In this document: piece after piece, positions 11,300 to 24,100 of the stretch
Layout: every line of letters starts with the position of its first letter
Position numbering within the stretch: the first letter of the stretch is position 1
NCBI GenBank assembly: GCA_026119855.1
Contig: JAOWBW010000423.1
Coordinates: 678,867-742,866 of the forward strand
Length of the DNA: 64,000 nucleotides
Origin: Campanula takesimana
Taxonomy: Eukaryota > Streptophyta > Magnoliopsida > Asterales > Campanulaceae
Direction of reading: 5' to 3'
Program-made: the position numbers and the translations under genes
Notes under the pieces: generated by a model
What the model saw: only the letters and a program-made list of their open reading frames with translations
Databases searched by the model: none
Told to the model about the DNA's origin: nothing

Positions 11300-12341
11300 C
11301 TCCTCGGCACTTACCTATCTTTTGTTGCTTTCTAGATTAGATTTTTGGTCTCTAGCTTTTAGCTTCCGATAGCTTAAATAGTCATAGTTTGATTTCATCA
11401 ATAAAGTTTCTTCTTATTACATCGTTGGCTTCACATCACACCAAGCACGGTTTAAGCATTACTTAACGATGCCGATACCGCCATATGGAGTTGGGCTAAT
11501 ACGCCCAACTTCCCTTAAAGCCTAGTTTCAAAGAATAGCACGGCCACGGCATATATGACGTGCAGGGTCGCTTTCTGAATTAAGATCCAAGACATCTTGA
11601 CTCCTGACAATTTGAACCTTATTCTGACAGCTAGTACTCTCAAATTTGGGTAAATATATGACGTTTAAATTCCCATGACAATTTGAGACTAGTCGACAAT
11701 TAGTTCTTTCAAATTTAAACAAAACCGAGCACTTAATACTCGTCGCGGCCCATAACGGTGAACGACCACGGCCTTTGAACATAGCCTAAACCGGCTGACA
11801 TATCTTATCATTTTAGACAGTGTTAGAACATCTCAAACCGAGATAAAGTAACATGAACAAATGAATCAAAGAAAAAGGGATAATTTACACTTCAAACTGA
11901 GGTAGACAAATCCCTAAATAACGAAGTAAAAATGACAGTGTTTACGCCCTCCCAGTTCAACGCTGGGCCAAGGCAGGCGATACTTGCAGAAAATTAAGTG
12001 TTTATGCTTCCCCAAACTACATTGGGCCAAGCTATTACAATACTTGAAACTTCAAAAACAACAAAAACAAATTGTTTTAGGCCAAACCGGCCCACCAACA
12101 GAAAAGTAAATTGTATCAAACCCCCCCCCGGCTTTACAAACCAACAATTACAAAGTCATGACCAGATAACCTAATCCATACCGGCGTCCCCCTCGTTCCC
12201 AGCCTTCTCAAGGAGCTCTTCAAAGTTACCAGGCTCCAGCGCAGGTGGGTCCCAAATTGGCCTGTTTTTCTTACGGTCTTGTGCCTTGATAACCTTCAGA
12301 CTGCCTTTGGAAAACGGAACCAGAGAATGGACCGCCCTAGC
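11300..12341. other. Spacer of element B between pol and the antisense gene
   Basis: About 1 kb without a supported gene. It follows the pol stop and contains TCAATAAAG near 11398, a possible + strand polyadenylation signal, and a poly-C run near 12121. In Tat elements this position is normally non-coding. The short frames on either strand look accidental. Confidence 0.6.
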
Positions 12342-13032
12342 TTAAATACTGTATGCATCTTGATGAAAGAGACGAGCACACTTCTCCAATGGCACATTGA
12401 CTTCGTAATCGATATATAGAAGACGAGTCAGGTTGGACCAAGCATCAATATAGATCGTTCCGACCCTGTCGCTCAAATCTTCCCTAAACTGGGGCCCCCT
12501 CTTGTAGGCTTCTACGGCGGCCTTCTCCCTCTCCAACACGCTCTCCTCCAAACGGGCGTACCGATCTTCCAGAAGGGCAAGCTTCTCCTCAGCAGTAGCC
12601 TTTTCTCCCACCATCGTCTCGGCACGCTTTCTCTCCTGCTCGACATCGGCTTTTGAAGCTAGTAGGGACTCCTTTAGCGTTACCACCTTGGACTGAGACT
12701 GACGACACAGTGCATCAAGAGAAGTCTTCTCCTTCTCCAAGGCAACCACCTTACCGTCAAGGGAAACGTTAAGATCTGTAAGCTTCGTTATCTCGGCTTC
12801 CTTTCACCCAAGGTTTCATAAGCTTGCCGGTACATGGTGTAATCGATATGGGCAAGAGAAGCAAGCTGCAAAAGAGGAAAAGATAAGCAAAGGGAAAAAT
12901 AGATAAAAAGCTGAGATATCGAGAAAACACTACCTCACTCAGGATTAAGTCTAAACGATTCAACATCTGAAGAGAAGTAGGTTTTTGGGCAGCCACCTGG
13001 TCAATAGTGTCAGCATTCATGGCTCTTTTAAT
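12342..13032 (-). pseudogene. Element B antisense gene, 3' exons (coiled-coil C-terminus)
   Basis: Read on the minus strand from 13032. A first exon part ends ..L-D-L-I-L-S-E at 12934. A short intron of 68 bp (12933-12866) follows, with a GT donor, a pyrimidine-rich 3' half and a TTTTGCAG acceptor. The next exon starts L-A-S-L-A-H-I-D-Y-T. Near 12810 a one-base indel moves the frame. From there about 150 residues rich in Lys, Glu, Leu and Ala form a probable long coiled coil (E-K-E-K-T-S-L, K-A-D-V-E-Q-E-R-K-R-A-E) ending at a TAA at 12342-12344. The 5' exons lie beyond element C at 26372-28653, and the frame is continuous over the insertion. Function is unknown. Extra antisense ORFs are a known trait of Tat elements. 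Confidence 0.75.
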
Positions 13033-13037
13033 CACCG
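13033..13037. repeat. Target site duplication of element C, left copy (CACCG)
   Basis: CACCG directly before the TGTTGGGTATGC start of the 5' LTR; the same five bases follow the 3' LTR at 26367-26371. Confidence 0.9.
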
Positions 13038-14653
13038 TGTTGGGTATGCTTATTATAAACCACTCCTATTACCTAGATTTGATTGATCCCATAACCTAAT
13101 TTTATCTTTTTGTGGACTTTAGGATATATTGTAAAAAGTGTTAAAAACTTCATTTTTAGAATAGTCCACTTTGATAGTATAGGCTTTAGATTGATAGGCT
13201 GAAAATTTTCTAAGTCTGGAATTTTAGTGGTCAAGACCTCGACCGTGAATTCACTTGACCGTGGTAGACCACCTGACTGTGGAAGACCACTGGACCGTGA
13301 ATCACTTGACCGGAAGTCAGTGACCGTGAAGCTTTGTGGCATATCTTGACAGGTCACATTTGACCCCTCAACCGGATGCCCTTAGGCATATTGACCGCAA
13401 GAGCTTCGACCGCAAGTCTTGACCGCAGATGAGCAGAAGTTCAAGAACCCAAGTATGTTCAAACTTAACCATGGTCACTTGTATCAAACTATGGTTAGTT
13501 TAGAACGTTGCAGAACTTGGATCCCAAGTAATTCAAATTTGAAATTCATCTAAGTGGGACCACCTCTTATCTGCAAAAAGGACAAACTCAGATTGAGCTC
13601 CAATCAGAATTCAACAGCTCATTGTCCTTCAACTTGGAGCCCAAGTAAATCCAACAGCTATTTTCTCATTCAAGGCTATAAATAGCCCTTAAGTTCTTCA
13701 TTGAAAAAAGCTGAGATTCTAAGAGAGAAATTGCTGTTGAAATACTTGGTGATTGAAGATCATACTCAAAATTTCCAGAATCCTTTGAATCTTCAAAGAA
13801 CTCACCTTCAAACCTTCAAAGATCTCCAGCAACATTCAAGTCATCTCAAGCCTTGTAACACATAAGATTCTTTAGGCTCTGAATCATATAGATTTCAAAG
13901 AGCTTCAGATTCTTACACACACACTCACCCCAATTGATAAATCACTTAGATTGAATCAAAAGGGATACACTGGTCTAAGTCTAGGATTTGTTCTTCATAG
14001 AAAGTAGGTGTTGATTCAATACTTCATCTCTGTAATCTGTACACTCAAGAATCAATATATGCCTCCATTCAAAATCCAAGACTGACCATCTTGGTAAAGG
14101 ACGTAGATCTTTTTAACAGATCGAACCTTTCCAAATACTTGTGTCGTTTTACCTTTCTGCAAATTTACTTTCAAGTATTGTTCATCTTGTTCTTCATTGT
14201 TCATATTAACTTTGTTTGTCGTTTAGTGTTTTGATCTTTCAGATTTAATAACTTGCTGAGAATTGCGTTTGTTTGTTCTCCACATTGCCTAAGTTAAAAT
14301 CTGACAAACTTATCTTTTGCCAAAACTTCCAAGACAACAACTTTCAATCTCAACCTCTTGACCGCAATCTCTTGACCGCACTTCAATCTTGACCGGACTC
14401 ACTCGACCGCAACCTGGTTGACCGTGAGTGCTGGTATTCCTACTTAGAGATTTTAGTCAAAACCAACCTTTCCCATTTCTAACGAAAACTTCCGCTGTGC
14501 ATATTACCTCTTGACCGTGTGGTTTTAACTTGACCGCATATTCAAGAGTAAGCACTTGGTTGAATTTGAAAAAGGGTTGAAATTTTAATAGGCTATTCAC
14601 CCCCCCCCCCTCTAGCCTCTTTTCATACCCTTGTTGTGTCTTTGGGACCAACA
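13038..14653 (+). repeat. 5' LTR of element C (1616 bp)
   Basis: It starts TGTTGGGTATGC and ends GGGACCAACA, two bases before the primer-binding site. A TATA box (CTATAAATAGCC) lies at 13676-13687, so transcription should start near 13710. Two clusters of GACCG-type words flank it: 13228-13435 upstream of the TATA box and 14345-14535 downstream. I count eleven TTGACC W-box cores on the + strand of the LTR. CG dinucleotides are rare elsewhere in the LTR and about half of them fall in ACCG words. A poly-C tract near 14600 is 11 C here and 8 C in the other LTR. Confidence 0.93.
13676..13687 (+). promoter_or_regulatory. TATA box of the element C 5' LTR promoter
   Basis: CTATAAATAGCC is a near-perfect plant TATA box in the middle of the LTR. 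The same sequence is in the 3' LTR at 25392-25403. Confidence 0.75.
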
Positions 14654-14655
14654 AG

Positions 14656-14667
14656 TGGTATCAGAGC
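14656..14667 (+). promoter_or_regulatory. Primer-binding site of element C (initiator Met tRNA)
   Basis: TGGTATCAGAGC two bases after the end of the 5' LTR, the usual plant initiator-Met primer site. Confidence 0.92.
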
Positions 14668-14724
14668 AAACACCTTTATAAAACTTCTGTTTTTCAAGCT
14701 TAACAGCTTGGGTGCCGATTCAAA

Positions 14725-17037
14725 ATGGCAAGTCAGAAAACTATGGCAACGGTTAACTTCACTCACGTTCCAGCGTTCGACGAAGATAATTTTGACGTAT
14801 GGAAGCACAGCATTCTAACTCAGTTCTACTCCATGGACGAGCAACTTGGTGATTGTCTTACCATTGGACCATACTTCCCAATGAAAGCTAATCCGGATCC
14901 AGAAACCAATGGTGCAAATCCGACTATCAAGAAACCAAAAGCTGAATGGACCGATGAAGAGAAAAGACTGGTTGGAATGGATGTGAAAGCAAAAAGTATA
15001 CTTTTAAGTACCTTGAGTACGTCACAGCGTCGACAGATCATGGAATGCTCTACTGCAAAAGAACTTTGGGATGCAATTGAAGATTACATCGAAGGAGATC
15101 AAGCTTGCAAGGAAAGCAAAAAGTTTGCAATTCAAAGAAGATTCAACAACTTTGCTAAGATCCCCGGTGAATCACTAAGAGCCACTTATGATCGTTATTG
15201 TGAGATCGTGAGTACTTATACAGCACTCGGAAAGAAGCTTACCAAGAAAGAAATCAATGTTAATTTTCTTGCCGCTCTTGGTTCGTAATATCTACACAAA
15301 GGAAACACTCTTGAAGATACCAAGCTACTAGATGACATGTCTCTCAGAAGCCTCTATGCCAACCTCAAGGTCTTTGATATCAAGCTTAACAACATTGCTG
15401 AAATGGAAGGAAAAACAAAGAGCTTATCGTTGGTTGCTCAAAAGGAAGAAGTGATCGAGGAAGAAGATCCAAAAATCTCCACATCAGATTTACTTGATAT
15501 GGATGATGATGATTTTGCTATGTTCGTGAAAAGATTCCAAAAGTTCAGAAAGACAGCAAGACCCGGATCAACAAGCAAAGCTCCAACAAGGTTTTCAAGG
15601 AGCAGTCCTTCAAAGAAGAAAGAGAACTTCAACTTCTCCAAGAAGAAAGAGGATCTCGTTTGTTTTAATTGCAGGAAACCCGGTCATTTCGCATCAGAAT
15701 GCCCAATTCCCAAGTATGAGTATATGAAAAAGAAAAGCAACTTCAATCCAAGATACTCAAAGCAAAAGGGGATGGTTGCTGAAGAGGACTCTACCACAAA
15801 AGAGTTAGCTACCTGGATAGAGTCAGATTCTGATGAAAGCGATGAGGATTCTGAAGAAGGTCACATCTGTTTGGTCGTTCAGTCCGATGATGAGGATGAT
15901 AATAAAAGTCGTCGCTCACCAAATGCAAAACCTAAACGGATAAGTTATACGGCCGATGAACTTGCAGAAAAGGGATTCCTAACTCCGGTTCAAAAGAATG
16001 GTGATCTTCTATTTTCAAGATGTGATGTGAGTGCAGCAAAGAAGGCTTTACTAAACCCCAAAGTGAAGGAAGTTCTGTCTACCACACCACAAGTCAAATT
16101 TGACATTTCCCCCGATGAACAAGAAAAGATGTTTGCAAAAGCTGAACAGGTAATTAGTAAATTCTCTGGCATGAAGGAAGCTTTAGCACTTTCAACTGAA
16201 GAAATTTCCCAGCTTAAGACGGAGAAATCTCTATTAAGATCTGAACTCACCCTCCTTAAGGAGCAGATCAAGAGTATGACTCCTCTTACTGATCGAAACC
16301 GTTTCTTAGAAGAACAAAATGCTATATTTAAGGTTAAAAACGAAGAATTGGTTGCTGAAATAAATGACCTGAAAAAGATCACAAATGAGTGGACCAATTC
16401 TCGTGTCACTATGGAACAAATCTTAGAATCCCAAAAGTCTAGTGGTGATAAGGAAGGCTTGGGATTCCAAACTAGTGACAACCTTAAATGTGCATCTTGT
16501 TGTGAAAGAGATGAGAAATTTACCCAGCAAACTTTGGAAGAGTCGAAGGCTAAACATCATGTTTCAAAGGGTGTAGGACAAGAACCAAAGAAGAAACTAG
16601 TGTTTAATTATGTCTACCCTAAGAAACAAACTGGCAAGGCAAAGTTGAAAGGAATTGCCATGGATGAACCTACCGCAGAGGCTTCCTCTAGCAAGGTAGA
16701 TGGTGCTCCCTACCGCATGTACTTACCGCGAGATCATTCGACCGCACCTAGGAAGCTGGCGACCGCATCCTAGAAGCCGGCGACCGCAAGTGGCGGCAAG
16801 GCAACAAAGTTCAAGAGGATGAACTTTGTTAAGGAGACCTCATCCATACCAGTAAACAATGTTGTGCTCAAGACTTCAACGAAGCTTGTTAACCCTCAGT
16901 TGAGTGGCTTCCACCATTGTTCTGTGTGTGATGGTTATGGTCACAAGGCTGCTGAATGTCTTTTGAGATTCACACCCAATCCCAGAAAGAGTAACCCTCC
17001 TTCTGTGAGGCAAGTGTGGGTTGTCAAAAGTTGCTAA
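14725..17037 (+). pseudogene. Element C gag (capsid and nucleocapsid), two in-frame stops
   Basis: The ATG at 14725 is the first in the leader. The N-terminal 190 residues resemble the UBN2/retrotrans_gag capsid fold of copia elements (F-D-E-D-N-F-D-V-W-K near residue 18, then A-K-E-L-W-D-A-I). A TAA at 15286-15288 interrupts it, but the same frame goes on to a zinc knuckle C-F-N-C-R-K-P-G-H-F-A-S-E-C (about 15660-15700), an acidic stretch and a coiled-coil region (15990-16480). A second stop (TAG, 16771-16773) lies in a 21-bp tandem repeat. A second knuckle C-S-V-C-D-G-Y-G-H-K-A-A-E-C follows at about 16920, before a stop at 17037. Gag would package the RNA in virus-like particles. As read, only a 187-residue N-terminal piece could be made. 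Confidence 0.88.
16733..16796 (+). repeat. 21-bp tandem repeat in gag carrying the GACCGCA word
   Basis: Two full units of about 21 bp (CGACCGCACCTAGGAAGCTG and CGACCGCATCCTAGAAGCCG) plus a partial third, CGACCGCAAGTGG. They encode 7-residue repeats beginning T-A. A small change in the second unit makes the TAG stop. Confidence 0.75.
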
Positions 17038-17106
17038 CCCTTTGGACCCAAAAGAATAAAAAGGGGACCTTGTTCTTAAATGTCTATTTTGTAGGTCCTC
17101 TGCTTA

Positions 17107-20100
17107 ATGGCCGGACATTCCAAGGATAAATCAAGCTTATGGTATCTCGATAGTGGCTGTTCAAGACACATGACCGGAGATATCAACTTATTGGAAGATG
17201 TCCGTGAAGAAAAAGGGCCATCAGTAACCTTTGGAGATAATAACAAAGGAAAGACTGTAGGATATGGAGTCATTCGTAAAGGAAAAATCACCATCCAAGA
17301 AGTCTCTCTAGTTATTGGACTACAACACAATCTACTCTCAATATCTCAGTTCTGCGACAAAGGATTGCAATGCCACTTCACTTCAAATTTCTGTCTCATC
17401 AAAGATGGCATATCCGGCGTCACTTTGCTCAAAGGGATTCGTAAGAAAAATGTTTTTGTTGTTGATTTTAATTCATCTTGCATTTCTTCTAATCTCTGCT
17501 TTGTAGCAAAGAATGTTAGTGAGAATAGTTGGCTGTGGCATAAAAGACTAAGTCACTTAAACTTCAAGTATCTCTCCAAGATTGGTAGAGAAAATCTAGT
17601 TCGTGGTCTACCCAAAGTAGCTGATCACCACGATGAGAAGTGCACAGCGTGTCAACTAGGCAAACAACCAAAATCGTCTTTCTCCAGCAAGACGACCCCT
17701 TCAACTTTAAGATGTTTGCAATTACTTCACATGGACCTGTTTGGACCTGTTTCTACCGCAAGTATTGGAGGAAATAGATATTCCTTAGTTGTGGTAGATG
17801 ACTACTCAAGATATACGTGGGTCGAGATGATGAGCTCCAAAGATGATTGTTATGACATTTTGACCGCACTCTTTAGACAGCTCCAAACACAAAAGAAGAT
17901 GACATCGTTAGTGTTCGATCCGACAACGGTACAGAATTCAAGAACAACGGTGTAGCTCAGTACTGTGATGACCATGGTATTGACCACAACTTCTCTGCTG
18001 CTGGAGTTACACAACAAAATGGTGTTGTGGAAAGAAAGAATAGAACGTTGATAGAGGCTGGAAAGACAATGATTGCTGAAGCAAAGCTACCTCAATACTT
18101 TTGGGCTGAAGCCGTCAACACAGCTTGCTTCACTCAAAATAGATCCCTCATCAACAAGACCTACAACAAAACTCCTTATGAACTTTGGAGAGGAAGAACC
18201 CCCAACATAGCATACTTCAAGATATTTGGATGCAAATGCTTCATACTCTACAACGGTAAAGAACACCGAGGTAAATTTGCTCCTAAGGCCGATGAAGGTA
18301 TATTTATTGGGTATGCTAAACACTCAAAAGCTTTTCGTGTATTTAATAAAACCACTCTTAAGATAGTCGAATCCGTCCATGTTACTTTTGATGAACATTC
18401 TCTCCTTGAGCCACATATGGCTCCAAATGTTGCTGATGATTTTGTTGAGATAAATGAGACAGGTACAACTCAACCCCAAAATCAATCAACACAAGGAAAC
18501 CCATCTACCTCAACTGCACCTCCATCTACCTCATATGAAGCACCAGAAGCTACCTCATCTGCTGCTACCTCAAATGGAGTTGAAGTTGAGACACCCATAA
18601 ATGTTGAAGAACCTATCCCTCAAATTACTTATGATTGGGATGACTCAAATGATGTACCACTAGAAGACTTACAACCACCATCAACTCAACCAGACTTACC
18701 TCAAGAAGTTCGTGAGGTTAGAGATCACCTAATTCAGAATATCATTGGTGATTTGCATTCTGGTGTTAGAACAAGAAGATCAAACTACGATGCACTTACA
18801 GCATTTATATCTCAAGTTGAACCCAAGAAAGTTGATGAAGCACTCCAAGACTCAAGTTGGGTTGTTGCTATGCAAGAAGAGCTCAACCAATTTGAAAGAT
18901 GCAAAGTTTGGACCTTAGTTCCAAGGCCACAAGATCAAGGAGTGATTGGTACAAAGTGGGTGTTCCGAAACAAGATGGATGAGAATGGAAGCATCACAAG
19001 GAACAAAGCTAGGTTGGTTGCACAAGGATATAGACAAGAAGAAGGCATTGATTATGATGAAACATTTGCCCCCGTTGCAAGACTCGAAGCTATAAGGATA
19101 TTCTTAGCTTATGCCTCTTACAAAAGATTCAAGCTATATCAAAGTGAAGAGTGCATTTCTCAACGGAGAACTTCAAGAAACAGTCTTTGTTGCTCAACCA
19201 CCCGGATTTGAAGACCCCAAATTTCCAAATCATGTCTACAAACTCCGTAAAGCTTTATATGGACTCAAACAAGCTCCACGTGCATGGTATGATACTCTAT
19301 CTAAATTTCTCCTAGAGAAAGGCTTCAAGCGTGGTAAGATCGACACAACTCTATTCATTGCTAAATATCATGATCATACTTTATTAGTTCAAATATATGT
19401 AGATGATATTATTTTTGGTTCTACTAATGAATTGTTGTGTAAGCGTTTTGAGAAACTCATGAAAAGTAAATTTGAGATGAGCATGATAGGAGAATTGACA
19501 TTCTTCCTTGGACTTCAAATTAAACAATGTGCTGAAGGCATCTTCCTCAACCAAGCTAAGTACACAAAGGATCTTATCAAGAAATTTGGACTTGAAAATG
19601 CAAAGGCATACGACACTCCTATGGCTACTGGTAACAAGCTAGATAAAGACTTGAAAGGTAAGAAGGTTGATCAAACCTTGTATCGAGGTATGATTGGCTC
19701 TCTCCTATATTTAACTGCTAGTAGGCCAGATATCATGTTTAGTGTTTGCGTTTGTGCACGTTATCAAGCTGATCCTAGAGAAGCACATCTTATTGCTGTT
19801 AAACGTATTATTCGATATCTATCTGGGACTATTAACCTTGGACTTTGGTACTCCAAAGATTCAAATTTTGATCTTATAGGTTACTCAGATGCAGATTATG
19901 CAGCATGTACCATCGACAGGAAAAGCACAAGTGGAACTTGTCATTTCCTTGGAAATCGACTCGTTTCATGGGCAAGCAAGAAACAAGCCTCAGTCTCTGT
20001 ATCTACCACAGAAGCTGAATATATAGCTGCTGGAAGCTGCTGCTGCCAAGTGCTCTGGATGAAGCAACAATTGGTTGACTACGGAATCAACGAAGAAAAT

Positions 20101-20337
20101 TGTCCAATCTTTTGTGACAATACATCTACCATTGCTGTCTCCAACAACCCTGTCATGCACTCAAAAACCAAACACATTGATATCAAATACCACTTTCTCA
20201 AGGATCATGTGGAAAAGGGTAATATCCATCTAGAGTATGTGAGTACTGACAATCAAATTGCAGATATTCTCACCAAGGCTCTGGATTCCAAGAGATTTAG
20301 GTATCTTAGAGGAGAGGTGGGTATGCTAGAACTTTAA
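17107..20337 (+). pseudogene. Element C pol: protease, integrase, reverse transcriptase, RNase H with two frameshifts
   Basis: The protease active site W-Y-L-D-S-G-C-S-R-H-M-T-G is at about 17140. Next is the GAG-pre-integrase zinc region (W-L-W-H-K-R-L-S-H-L-N, then C-T-A-C-Q-L-G-K). The integrase core has H-M-D-L-F-G-P with the first Asp. A frameshift near 17905 moves R-S-D-N-G-T-E-F and N-G-V-V-E-R-K-N (second Asp and Glu) to another frame, open 18027-19211. Reverse transcriptase starts near 18830 (W-T-L-V-P-R-P). A second frame break near 19130 deletes the bases that normally encode Met-Asp before V-K-S-A-F-L-N-G, so the first catalytic Asp is missing. Y-V-D-D is present at about 19399. 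RNase H shows S-D-A-D-Y-A, E-A-E-Y and the final K-H-I-D-I-K-Y-H-F. The TAA is at 20335-20337. 17038-17106 links gag and pol and has stops. Confidence 0.9.
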
Positions 20338-21104
20338 TTACTTGTCCATATACTTTGATTGTGCTAATGTCTTATGTTTTATCCAAGTTCAAAAACACGT
20401 AGGTCACGGTCAACACCCTTACCAGTAAAGCAATCACGGTCGATTACCATCTCACCGGTCAAGTAATTCCGGTCGAAGCATCAAAATCTATCAGCTTACT
20501 GACCTCAATGCTGACCGCATAAACGTCGACCGCTCATATGCCAACCGCCCCATTAACCGCATATAAAGATGTAATTTGTTCAGACTTTAAAGAAGCCGAC
20601 CGCATGGGAAAATGATGATATTCGTTCACTGCTTTAAAGAAGCATACATAGGCCAAGGTAACATTCTTGACCGCAAATACTCACGGTCAAGAACCTGACC
20701 GCAAAAGTTTGGTGACCAGGTAAGTGTTTCTAACTTAGCAATTTTTAGGATCCTCCTAGTCATCCAAAGGGGTAATTTTGTAATTCCCTCTTTTCCCTCG
20801 TTTTCATTTAATTCAAATCATTTGCAATTAATTTTATTCCCTTATTTATGTCCGCCGTCACTATCCATGCATTTATGATGAAAGGACATTACTGGTCAAA
20901 TCTCTGAGTTTTTGCAGAGTTAACCTCCCACTACTTTCTGCATAAAACCGTTCCACTACCCCTCAACTCCACCCCTCTGCATTTTTATCAGAAACCCCCT
21001 TTTCTTCACTATCTCTACTCACTGTCTCTCTCTACTTTCTCTCTCTAAACCCAGTTCATCCTCTCTCCATTCCTTCATTTTTTCACTCTCACTTTCGTCT
21101 ATAA
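20338..21104 (+). promoter_or_regulatory. Element C pol-ORF3 spacer: ACCG-word cluster and pyrimidine-rich leader
   Basis: No gene is seen. 20398-20730 holds more than ten ACCG or CGGT words in both orientations (GGTCAACACC, GACCGCAT, TTGACCGCAAA and similar). 20930-21100 is strongly CT-rich (ACTGTCTCTCTCTACTTTCTCTCTC), like the 5' leader of a plant gene, and ends 5 bases before the start codon of the third ORF. A separate promoter for that ORF is plausible but no clear TATA box is visible. Confidence 0.55.
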
Positions 21105-24100
21105 ATGGCACCAAAATCAACACAACCAACGAAATCTTCTAAGAAATCACAAGAACAAATCTCTGAAGACACAATGGTATGATTTCTTGACCCAAAACTT
21201 TACATTTTTGAGTTCTATGTTTTGGCGGGTTAAACCCATTTGATATGTTTGTCTAAATTCTTTATATTCCTGGGTTATATTGGTTCTGTTTATGCTTATA
21301 ACTTGTTACTTTGTTGATTTCGAGTTCAATATAATGTTTAGATTCAAATTCCAGTTGATAAATCTCCTTGTGCCATGTCAAATTTTTTTTCAAAGCTTTT
21401 GTTAATGTTCTTCATTTTGCCCTTTCATATTCTGATGATTATTGTGTTCTTGATAATGAAATTGATGATATTTTCGTGTTTAATCGGTTTCTGTGTTCAT
21501 TTTGGTATAACTTTTATGGATTTTCGTGCCCTAACTCGTTTTCTGGGTTTATGATATGAACAGTGTTCTTCGTGTTCTTATGGTGTTCTTCATGTTCTTG
21601 AGTGCATCACTTTTTGATCCTTAAATTCATTTACACATAGTAATATGGTGTTTGTGCATGTTTTTAGAATTGTCATTGAAATATTTCTAAGTGTTTTCGC
21701 CTACCGCCATTTCTGTCTACCGTATGCATGACGACCGCATCCTCTTGGTCATTCGACCGCATACCGGTTGACCGCACCAGTGTTACTAACTTCTAATTGT
21801 TTTAGGAGGAGCAATCATTTATTCCTGGCTGCGTCATTGATTATGAAGACCTCCAGAAAGATGCCATTGGGAGGCATTTGATCAAAAGGATGAAGAAATC
21901 TGGCATACTTCACTACTTCACCATGAATCAACCTGATCACTACCTTGCCGCTGTCGGGGAATTCTACTCCACAGCAAAAGAAATCAAAGGGAGAGATGAT
22001 CAAAACAGACCGCTCAATTGGATTGAAGCTGAAGTTTACGGTCACAAAGTTGAGGTTGATTACACCGACATTGCTGCCACACTTGGCCTTGACATCGACA
22101 CTGAGGCCCCTATCTCCCTAACTGATGAGGAGTATGATGGTCTAGCAATGAGATTGATTGGATCCACTGATGTCTGCAAGCCCTACCGCAAGACATTTCC
22201 TGAAGTGATGTACTATATTGGTCATCTGGTTGGCCATGGTCTTCTTTGCAAAAGTGGCAATCATGGAAACTTCAACTCTAACCAATGGAAGCTATCAACC
22301 GCAATCTATCTCGGTCGAACATTGAACTGGCCCAAGATCCTGTATGGACTTTTGTTGGACCACATTTATGATTACAAGAAGCAACTATCTGATCAGGCCA
22401 TCACCAAGTACAAGAAAAACACCAGGTTCCTTTCCCTCCTATTCAAATTCATCCCTGAAGTTCGAAGGGAAATCAACCGGGACAAAGATGCTAGTGTGAC
22501 TATCTCATTATCCAAGGTCTTTGACATCAAGACTATGAGATCCACCTACCGTAACAGGTTTGGTGATGTTCAGTATCAAGAGTACAGAAACCGTGAACCT
22601 GAGCATAAAAGGGAAAAATACATCCCTCCTAACTTCACTAAGGCTGCTAGATTAGCATTAGGGCTTGATGCTCCTGGAAAGTCCTCATCTGTTCATGATG
22701 ATGAAGAGGATGATGAAGAAGCTGAGGAACAAGTGTCTAGAAGGGTCAAAGGCAAAGGAATTGCTAGTGCATCGACCGCTCCTTCCAAACCCAGACCGCT
22801 GACCGGAGTGATTATTAAAGAACCTTCATCAGTCAAGCCCCCTTCTAGTATTCCATCTACCGTTCCTATCAAAGTAAAGTCAACCGTTCCTCACTCCAAA
22901 TCAACCGTCTCCAAGCCTACCGTGCCCTCTCCAACCGCACCATCCAAATCCTTCAAAACCAAGTCTTCTACACTCCCCGTTCCATCTCAGGGGGAGAAAT
23001 CCAAGAAAAGGGATCTCTCTCTTAGTCCCATCCAAACCTCAAAGAAAACCAAGGTATCTCAACCGCCTCCGTCGACCGCATCTCCTATCTTCACTCCATC
23101 TGGTTCACCTATGCAAGGCGACCGTGATGAGGAGATTGATGTCCCTCCTACTCAACCGCAACGACAAAGAGCAAAGCACACTCTTAACTTAGTTGACGAA
23201 CCAGATGATGTGGAGTTGGTAGAATCAAGTGGTGAATCTGGTAATCAAGATATTGAAAGTGGTGATGTTGAACATGTTGAGAAAATTGTGAATATTGACA
23301 GTCCTGATTTTAGTGATGATGATCAAGTGCGTCCTGTTAAGGTGACCGCTGAACAAGGCAAGTCCACTAAAGTTGAGCTTCAGGGTCACGGTCAAGATGG
23401 CGACCGTGTACCCAGTGACCATGATGATGTATTAACCAAGTCTCCTGCTCCCTCGCCCCCTCAGTCTACTCAAGCTCCACCGACCGCCTCTGGTACGGTC
23501 GATCAAATGGCTCACATTAACTGCTATTGAGTTCTTGACTCAGATCAACCTTGATACTCAGGGTGAGATTGCAAAGCTTGCTGCAAACCAAATTAAGATG
23601 CAGAATGAGGTTGATCAGCTCAAGACTTCTGTTGTTGAGACCATTAAGGGGGAGAGTCAGAACATAACAAAGGCTATCCTTGAAAGCCTAGCTACCGTGA
23701 ATCCCAACATTGCCTTGACCGCATCTACTTCTACCGCTTCTCTCACCCGTGCTGATCTTAAAGAGGAACTCAAGGCTCAATCCAATTCCATTGACCGTTC
23801 ACTGGTCAAAACAATTGATGTAGCTGGTAAAGAAATGTCAAAGGTGATGACGGGCAACAAAAATTTTCTTTTTGAAAAAATGGATAAGGTCAAGACCTCT
23901 CTCAAAGCGAAAATCAACGCAAGTGTTTCTGTTGGTTTATTATCGGTCGCGGAAAAGTTCACGCCTAAGATAGAAGCTATGAAGCAAGCTATGCAAGTCC
24001 ACACCCAACGGCTTGAAGGTCAAACTTCCAAGATTGATAGGGTTTATGAAATTGCTAACACAAATGTGCAGGAAGTTATTAACAAAATTTCAACTCTTCA

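Noticed and set aside
13073..14808. Small frames in the 5' LTR of element C and the 24787-26367 copies
   Set aside because: Identical in both LTRs and overlapping the promoter and leader; not genes.
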